From assembly GCA_951640165.1 (NCBI GenBank), contig OX621259.1, forward strand, positions 5,146,001-5,210,000: DNA of 64,000 bases, written 5' to 3'. Made by a program: the position numbers and the translations under genes. Shown here one piece after another: positions 34,201 to 43,400 of this stretch. Origin of the DNA: Pseudoips prasinana (Eukaryota > Arthropoda > Insecta > Lepidoptera > Nolidae). The notes beneath the pieces were generated by a model that worked only from the letters and a program-made list of their open reading frames with translations, searched no databases and was not told where the DNA came from. Position 1 is the stretch's first letter. Each line of letters begins with the position of its first letter.

Positions 34201-37200
34201 GTCGCTACAGGACCGCGCTATTGCTACTGTATCACAGGTTAGTGAACCATTTATAAATGGTGTTCTATTTTCTTTCCACTTTTATGTGATTTACTTTGTT
34301 TGAAATTTGATTTTTTTTAATTTTGATGTTAGGTTTTTTTTGATAGCTTACAATTGTTCATATGAACTAGTATTGTCAATGTTTTCATTTATTGTCGTAT
34401 TATCATAACCACTTAGATTACTATATATATAAAAATCAATGCCACTTTTCGTTGTAATGTTATAACTCAACAACGCCTTTACCGATTTGGCTAATTTTGG
34501 TCTTGAATTATTCGTGGAAGTCCAGGGAAGGTTTGTACGTAGAGAAAATTTAAAAAAAGTCTTGAACAAGTGTAAAATCAACATCTTTTAGCAATTTTAA
34601 ACAATTTTTTGTTTGAATAAATGAACTTAATAATCATTATTTTTTTACTATGCCTTATACGTAGCGAAGCAAGTACCGGGCCGCTAGTATGTTATGAAAA
34701 ATATGTTATGAAAAATAATAATAGGTATCTAAAATATTGAAAGTTACAACCCTAGAGCTTCAATAGAGCGTAGGTAATTATTTCATTAACTAGGGTTAGT
34801 TACCTTACTGTCCATATGTATACTGTGCCCATACGATAAGTAAGTACTATTGTTAACTAATGAAATAATGAAATTTATTCAGCTCTTGGGTATTTAAATA
34901 CACTTGTACTTGTTAAGCTCACAATGTTCATAAACACAGTTTAAAAACAGTAATCAAAGCAACAAAATATTTTGAATTAGTCCGTCCGTGCTGTCTGTTT
35001 CGTCACATATATTTTTAATATCCTTAAATAAATAATAAATAGCAAGTTACTAAGCTATTATTGTTACATTTAGCAATTTTATATTAAAATTAAAGAATTG
35101 AAAACAACAAGCAGTTGGCTAGCACTAAAGGGTCTCAACCAGAAGCTTTATTTAGGTAAGCGAATAATACCTGAGGGCACCCTTATGGGGTTCGGGCCAC
35201 AGCTCAGGCGGCTAACACGGTAAAATACCTATTATAATTCAACACTAGTTGACCATTTTAATGTGTGTCTATAGATTAATGCATTTTTACCTTTCTATTA
35301 CAGCTCAGTTTGGCATGGCGTTAACTTTTATATGCTTATCATTTACTACAAGTCCTATAGTGGCTGTGGCCTGTCTTGTTCTCGGTATGAGCTGCAACTC
35401 CGCTGCACACAGTGGATGGATGGTAAATTTTTTGTTATTTACTCATATCCATGTGGTTTCCGGCTAAAAAAAATAACAGGACCACGAAATACCATCCCGT
35501 GGGTGTCGTAAAATGCGACTAAAGGCCTACGCAAACCGGGACGACATGGCAAGGGATTAACCTTTTTACTAATGGACATTCAAACGTTTTGAAACAGTAA
35601 TATGGCATTAATTAGTATCCTTTAAAATGATGCCACGTCATCGAAAGGCCACAGGCTCCCATAGCGGGATGCCGTGGCGTACTGTGGCAAGCAACGGCAT
35701 GCCACGGACTCTGGCGCTTGTTGTGACTTACCGCAGGATGCAGTGGCGGGGATAGAGAATGCACCAAATCCCAATCTACCATATTAAAACAGAGGCACAT
35801 CAACACTCCATCAAATTCAATTGAATACTAAAAGTGTATCGGGCAGCAGAAGTTGCCGAGGCGTTCTTTGTCGTGCCACGGCACGCCGCGGCGCCGTGCC
35901 GTGGCAAGGTGCTGGAATGCCGCGGTATCTAAGCGGCTAGTGTGCGCTGACTCACGGCAAAATCCCTTGCCATGCCGTCCCGGTCTGCGTAGGCATTAAG
36001 GGATACAGCAGGCAGTCGGGCAGCAGCGCCACCTGTGTACTAGCTACCACCTAACTGCGCCAAATGCGGTGACTATGGCAAACCCCTCCAAATGACAACG
36101 TTATTGTTCCTTTCTAAATTATTTTAACCATTTCTGGTAGAATGTGCGACTGCATTTTCAAGTTATTAAAGGACTTACCTACAAGTGAAAAATATTATAA
36201 CATCCATTTTATTTTCTAGGTAAATCACATCGACTTGGCTCCAAATTTCTCCGGAACATTGATGGCGATTGGAAATTGTATGATGAATTCCTGCAATGTT
36301 CTCTGTCCTGTTTTAGTATCATACGTCGTTACTGATGTGGTGAGTGCATACAAACATACATAGACTCATGCCTGTTTCCCAGAGGGGTAGGCAGAGACAA
36401 CGGATTTCCATTTGTCACGATCTTTGCACACCTCTTTTGCCTCCATTACTGTCATTATATTCTTCGTACATGCTCACCGGTTTAGGGTACTTCTAACCTT
36501 ACTTAAGTGCATTCACATACATTTATAGAGCTGTACTTATAATCGTGTTCCTTTTTGCTTTAATTAGGGTCTCATAACTAAAACTACAACGCTAATGTCT
36601 TAAAATAGCTGTTCAACATTCAAACTAGATAAACTCGAGCGGCTTCAAAACTTCTGCATAAGGTTCATATTTGGACTCCGCAAATATGATCATGTTTCCG
36701 AATTTCGTAGAAAACTCGAGTGGTTACCCATTCGCCTTCGCCGAAATACTCACGTACTCTCCCTTCTTTATAGCATTTTATTTAATCCCACGGCTCCCTT
36801 TTACCTCAAGATTAGGTTTCAATTCCTGTGTGACACACATTCTAGGTCCTTGAGATCGTCAGAGAATCTAGAACTCCAGTTGCCCACACATTCCACTAAT
36901 TTCTACGACAAATCTTTCACTGTACAGGCTGCTCGATTGTGGAATTCACTCCCTCTGTATATCAGACGCGCGCAAACTTTAAGTTCTTTCAAAACACTTT
37001 TAAAAAATCATTATCTATCACTTTAATCTTCACAGCTCGCGATCTTCCATCTTCCTCAAAAATTTCTTTAGTCTTCATAATTATTATTTATATTTATTTA
37101 TAGTATATTAAAAATTAGGGAACTATATATATTTATATATAGGTATATTTTTATGTTATATATCTATATATTGTGTGTGTATATATATAATATTTGTACC

Positions 37201-37397
37201 TAGGTAGGTACATATATATGTAAATGTATATAAGTAGATGCACTGCCAACTACCACTTTATCTCCCTGCATTGCTTTGGTTCATCCAACGGTTGTCTGGA
37301 AGAGATTGCTGTATTAGCGATAAGACCGCCGTTTGTACCTTATTATATAAGTTAACTGATATTATAATGTTATGCTTCAATTTGGTGCAATAAAGTG

Positions 37398-37430
<33 letters not shown>

Positions 37431-40400
37431 AAACCTCGTATATGGCATATTTGATATATCGCAAATATTAATGCAGAATCTATTCAATCAAAAACAATCG
37501 TAAAATAAATATAATATTTAAATGTTTTCATACTTCCGTGTAACTAAATATCTATATGTACATACATACATAGACTCACGCTGTTTCCCAGAGGGGTAGG
37601 CAGAGACAACGGACTTCCATTTGTCACGATCCTTGCATACATCTTTCGCTTCGATTATTGACATTATATTCTTCATACATGCTCGCTGGTTTAGGGTACT
37701 TCTTACCTGACCTTTCTTAAGAGGCCTATTACAGTCCACTAGCGCCGCCAATCGAATAAATGTCATAACTCGTAAATAGAATCAAAAATACAAAATATGT
37801 TCTATTATTACTGTGTCTTTTTTTGCTTGTGGGTAGTTATAGTGGCAACAACAAAAAATTTGAGCTCTGTTTCTTTTAAATATTTTAATTACTTACTTAC
37901 ATTTTATTATGCTAATTTAAAGTTATAATCAATTGCTACACCCAATTCACTCATATCCACTATCAAATATTCATTATCTTTCATTCTAACTAAAAATCAT
38001 CACTTCACTGCACCTCACTATGGACCTGTACTCGAAATTGTCTGAACAACTAGAACAGCTGGCTGAATCACTCTCCACCAGGATGACACAACAGGAAGAG
38101 GATCTGAAAACTGCAGCTGCTGCTGAAGTGCCACACAAAACTGTTGCTAGCTTGTCAAAGGAGTTGGCTGACTTCAAGAGTTTTGTATGCAGTACTTTGA
38201 GTGCACTAAGAACCCAGATTGAGCTCCTTATGTTGGGCTTGGATAGGCATGAGATGGCATCACGCAGGAAAGTTCTGCTTCTCCATGGAGTAAAGGGCGA
38301 AGAAGATCCCATATCATCTGCTGTAGGCATATTACACAACCAAATGAAATTGTCAGACATCACCTCATCTGATATAGCTGTTTGCCATCGCTTGGGATCT
38401 AATAAGAGTAAGCCACGACCTCTCCTGATTCGCTTCAAGCATCACAGCACAAGAAATGAAGTGTGGAAAACCAAGACTTCACTTAAGGGCACTGGTTTGA
38501 CACTGACTGAATTCCTCACGAAGCCACGGCACGATGTCTTCATAAATTGCCGGAAATTCTTCGGTGAAAGGTATTCTTGGACGTCTGATGGGAAAATTGT
38601 GGTACTGCTGCCAGACAAATCCAGGCGGAAAATAGAGACTGCTGCTGAGCTTTGCCGTCTAACATCTCAATTCCCTGCCGCCCAGCCACCGTTAAATGCC
38701 ACACGTAAACCAGCTTCCACGGGTCAAACGTCGCTCTCTGCAGATAAACCAGCGGGAGAAAAACCGGCGGCGACAGCTTCTACTTCTGACAAAAGGAGCC
38801 GAAGACAAGCGAAGTGAAGTTGTTTTGACCTCTTATATTTAGTTGCCTAATACTTGCGTAAATATGTCACATTCAGTTTTATTCATTGTTATTTTGCAAC
38901 TCATTTCTATTATTTTGTGCATTTTAATGACGGTATTTGGATTATAAAGTTATGCTAAACTTTAGGTTAACATTTTATCTTTGCTTGTTTGTGACATTGA
39001 CTTTTTAAAGTTCGGTGAAATATGTCTTACAAGATTTGGGCTTTTTGCCCTGTTTTGCGTTTTGTTTTTTGTGAGTGTACTTGGGTTGGCTTATTTATTT
39101 TTGATTTTTGGACTAAAAGGATTATATAGATATTTATTTTATTTACTTATATTTATATACATTTTATGTTAGACGACAACGATGACGCTGTATATTTATC
39201 GTGTTCGTCTTCTGTAAGTTCTGATGAACATTATGCTAGTGCGCTTAGTGATGATGAGTCACTTCAACTGCGTGATCAGTTATACTCACACCTCTCTTTC
39301 TCTTCTTCCAAATGTTTTAATACAGTCCACATCAATGCTCAAAGTATTCACGCTCACTTTCCCGATCTTTTGTCTTCATTCGATTCTGATCTTATTCATG
39401 CTGTTCTTATTTCTGAGACTTTCCTTAAACCTACACTTACCTCGGCACAGTACGCTTTACCCGGATATAAACTGTTGCGAAATGATAGAACTGGAAAGGG
39501 TGGCGGTGGTGTTGCCGTCTATCTTCGTGCGGATCTAAAGCATAAGGTTATTGAACGGTCTCCAAGTCAATATTCAAAATCTGCTGAACATCTATTTTTA
39601 GAGGTTATTGTTAACCACACTAAAATACTTTTGGGTGTATTTTATAGTCCATCGAGTCAGATAGATTACTTCTCTTCTTTTGAATTGAAACTCGAGAATC
39701 TGCATTCTCTTTATGAACATGTAATTGTCCTTGGAGACTTCAATACCTGCTTGCTTAAAGATGATGCACGGAGTCGTCGACTCCTCTCTCTTGTTTCGTC
39801 TGTCAATATGCATGTCCTTCCTCTGAGTGCTACACACCATGCTCCTCATTCCACTCCTTCTCTTCTAGACCTCATTCTCGTCTCGGATTCCACCAAAGTG
39901 GTAACGCATGGCCAACTTTCAGCCTCCTTCTCTTATCACGATCTAATATATGTCTCTTATAAAATTCGCTGCCCTCGACGTAAGTCACAGTTTATCTTCC
40001 TTCGCAGCTTTAAAAATATATGTCTGGAACGTTTGAGGGCGGAAGCGGGCAGTATTGACTGGTCACCTGTTTATATCTGCAACGATATTGACTCCAAAGT
40101 GGCCATGTTCAACCAGCTACTAATTCAGTTGTTCGACAAACATGCTCCACTCAAAAGGGTGAGAGTAAAACATGCCCCAGCCCCTTGGATTAATGACCAA
40201 ATTAAAAAACTGATGTCTCTAAGGGATAAGGCCAAAAGGAGATTCAAAAAAAGTGCAACTAATGAAAACTGGGATATCTATAAAAAACTCCGTAACAGAT
40301 GCAGTCGTATGTGTAGAGATGAAAAGAGACGCCACGTTTACAACTCTATTAATAACCTCAACACAGCACAGGTATGGCAATTTTTAAAATCTCTAGGTGT

Positions 40401-43400
40401 CGGTAAATCTTCTAGTGACAACACAATAAACGTCGATATTAACATTCTTAATCAGCACTTTTCTAGACCACCTGTCGCTATGAGTGCCGGCATCAAAAGT
40501 TCCACTCTTGAACAACTTTTAAATCTTTCTAAGCCACTATGTACAGCTTTTTCTTTCACACCAATCACGGAGCGAGACGTCATAAAATCCATAAAATCCA
40601 TTTCCACCAAAGCGGTAGGTAACGACGGACTCCAACCACAAATGATCACTATCATTGTGGAAGAACTTGCTCCTATCTTAACCCATATTATTAACCTTTC
40701 CTTAGAGTCAAGTTCTTTCCCTTCTGCTTGGAAAAAAGCTCATGTACTGCCGCTTCCTAAAACCACAAATCCTTCTTCCTTCTCTCACTACCGTCCAATT
40801 TCAATTCTTCCTTTCCTGTCTAAAATCCTAGAGAGCATTGTGCATAAGCAACTGTCTCATTACCTCTGTACTCACAACCTTTTAAGTCCTTTCCAGTCCG
40901 GTTTTCGTCCTGGCCACAGCACTGTCACTGCACTTGTGAAAATCACAGACGATATTCGCTTGGCTATGGAACAGAAGCTACTCACTGTCTTAGTACTACT
41001 GGATTTTAGCAGTGCTTTTAATTCAGTGGACTTTGACATCCTGCTTGGTATCCTTTCCTCCCTGAATGTCTCGGCTCCTGTAATTGCGTGGTTCGACTCA
41101 TATCTTCGAGGGCGCTCACAGTCTGTACACGCTGAAGAGTCTTTCTCTCAGTGGTGTGATCTTACTGCGGGTGTGCCTCAAGGTGGCGTACTATCTCCTC
41201 TTCTATTCTCCGTTTTTATAAACGCAATCACTAAAATCTTAACTTCTAACTATCATCTCTATGCAGACGACTTGCAGTTATATCGGCACTTCAAAGGAAT
41301 TGAAACTACGGAAGCTATTTCTGCCATCAATAATGATCTTGAAAACATTAGCAAGTGGGCAAAATCTTTCGGCCTTCTGGTCAATCCCTCTAAATCACAA
41401 GCTCTCATTATTGGTGGCAGACACATGTTTAACACTTTAAATTTTTCAGCCATTCCTCCTGTTCTTTTCGATGATGTGCCGATACCTTATACAAAATTTG
41501 CCAAAAATTTAGGTGTTTTAATCAATTGTAACCTTTCGTGGAACAATCACGTTGCAGAAGTAAGCAGGAGAGTATACTGTTCGTTTCAATCCATCAAACG
41601 TCTCCAAAAATTCTTACCGTTTCAGACTAAAGTCACTCTCGCTCAATCGCTTTTACTCCCTCTTCTCGACTATGCTGATGTCTGTTTCCTTGATGCAACA
41701 GAAGAACTTCTAGATAAGCTCGAACGCCTGCAGAACCTATGCATCCGCTTCATTTTCGGCCTACGGAAGTACGACCACGTGTCGGAGTTCCGGTTGCAAT
41801 TGAAGTGGCTGCCTATTCGGCAGCGTCGGGACTGTCATATTCTTAATCTACTTTTTACCATCCTTCATAACCCTGTTGCTCCCATCTATCTCCGTGAACG
41901 CTTTGAGTATTTGGTGCCCAGTAGCAAACCTTGTCGCACAGCTACATCTCTTCTTCTTAGGACTCCTTCCCATACTTCCAGCCGCTATAATGGTTCATTT
42001 ACTGTACGCGCAGTACGCCTTTGGAATTCCTTACCACATTCCATACGTAATAGCTCGTCATTGAGTATTTTTAAGAGCAGAACTAAGAATCACTTCTTAT
42101 CTCTATAACTTACGTATATATAAGGTATGTAGGTTTATGTAGTTTATTAAATAGATATATATTTTTATAAGGTATAGTATGTTATTATTAGTGTGTATTT
42201 TATCAATATATTTACCCGACAAGGTACTTTATTATAATAGTTTGTTGTACACTGCCTATACCCATAATTTTGAAAATCTCTCTTTCCTGATGGTTTGCTG
42301 GAAGAAAATTCAATAATGAATTAAGCTCGCCTATGTACATGCCTTTTCTTTTGTTACTTCTAACTTATGTATTTATTTTCTGTGTGCAATAAAGAATAAG
42401 AAAAAGGCAATAACGTAATTGTATAACACCTTATCAACACTTGAAATATAGCTGTTTAGCTAAATCGTGCATTCAAAACATAAACGGCCGTTATTGTTAC
42501 AAATGCACGATTTAGCTAAACAGCTATATTTCAAGTGTTGACAATGTGTTATAATATTACGTTATTGCCTTTTCTACAGTCATAATAGACCACATTTTGT
42601 ATTTTTGATTCTATTTACGAGTTATGACATTTTTTCGATTGGCGGCGCTAGTGGACTGTAAAAGGCCCCTTAAGTACGTCTCCAATTTGATCAGAGAATG
42701 TTCTACGAGGTCTTCCTCTTTCGGTTGTCCCATTCACACAGGCCTCATTAACATAACCTAATATTTTTTTTTAGTATAACATAGTCCAATGGCGGATTAT
42801 GTTCTTCATCATGGCGGGCCTGATCTGCGGATGTAACATAGTATTTATCGCATTCATGTCAGCAGACGTACAACCCTGGAACTTTGCTGAAGAGAAGGGT
42901 ATGAAATTTAATTTTATTATCTTAAGTGGCAGCGTGGTCAGGCTCCCTACAAGATAGACCGATGATCTTGTGTGGGTCACTGGAAACTGCTGGATGCGAA
43001 TAGCGCAAGACCGGCAATTGTGGAGAACTTTGGGGAGGCCTTTGTACAGCGGTGGACATTCTTCGGCTGATATGATGATGATGATAATGTGGCAGTGGGC
43101 TACGAGCTATGTACTCTTAGAACCGATGGCCGCTGGGGCAGAAATTCTCGAGTGGTAACCACGCACCGGAAGTCGCAGCGTGGACAGGCTCCCTACAAAG
43201 TGGACTGACGATCTTGCAAGCGTTGCGGAAAGCCGCTGGATACGGAGATTATGGAGATCCTTGGGGGAGGTCTTTTTCCAGTATTGGACGTCTTTTGGCT
43301 GTTATGATGATTGACAAGCGCCGATGATCGGCGAGGTTAAGCAACTAGGCTTGCGGTCAGTCCATAGATGGTTGACCACCAAAGTAGTTTAATTTCTGAG

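Larger units (their letters stand above)
37721..42669 (+). mobile_element. TTAA-flanked inverted-repeat element carrying a LINE
   Basis: 94-bp terminal inverted repeats (37721-37814 and 42576-42669; gaggcctattacagtccact / its relative, about seven mismatches) are flanked by TTAA on both sides (37717-37720, 42670-42673). The host LINE fragment is continuous when the 4949 bp are removed. TTAA duplication points to the piggyBac group. No piggyBac transposase is present; the inside holds a two-ORF LINE and a foldback element. Confidence 0.85.

Noticed and set aside
39598..39849. Antisense open frame within the LINE
   Set aside because: Shadow of the 980-codon LINE ORF2.
38020..42108. LTR retrotransposon
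   Set aside because: The flanking repeats are inverted rather than direct, and no protease, RNase H or integrase was found; the ORFs are of LINE type.
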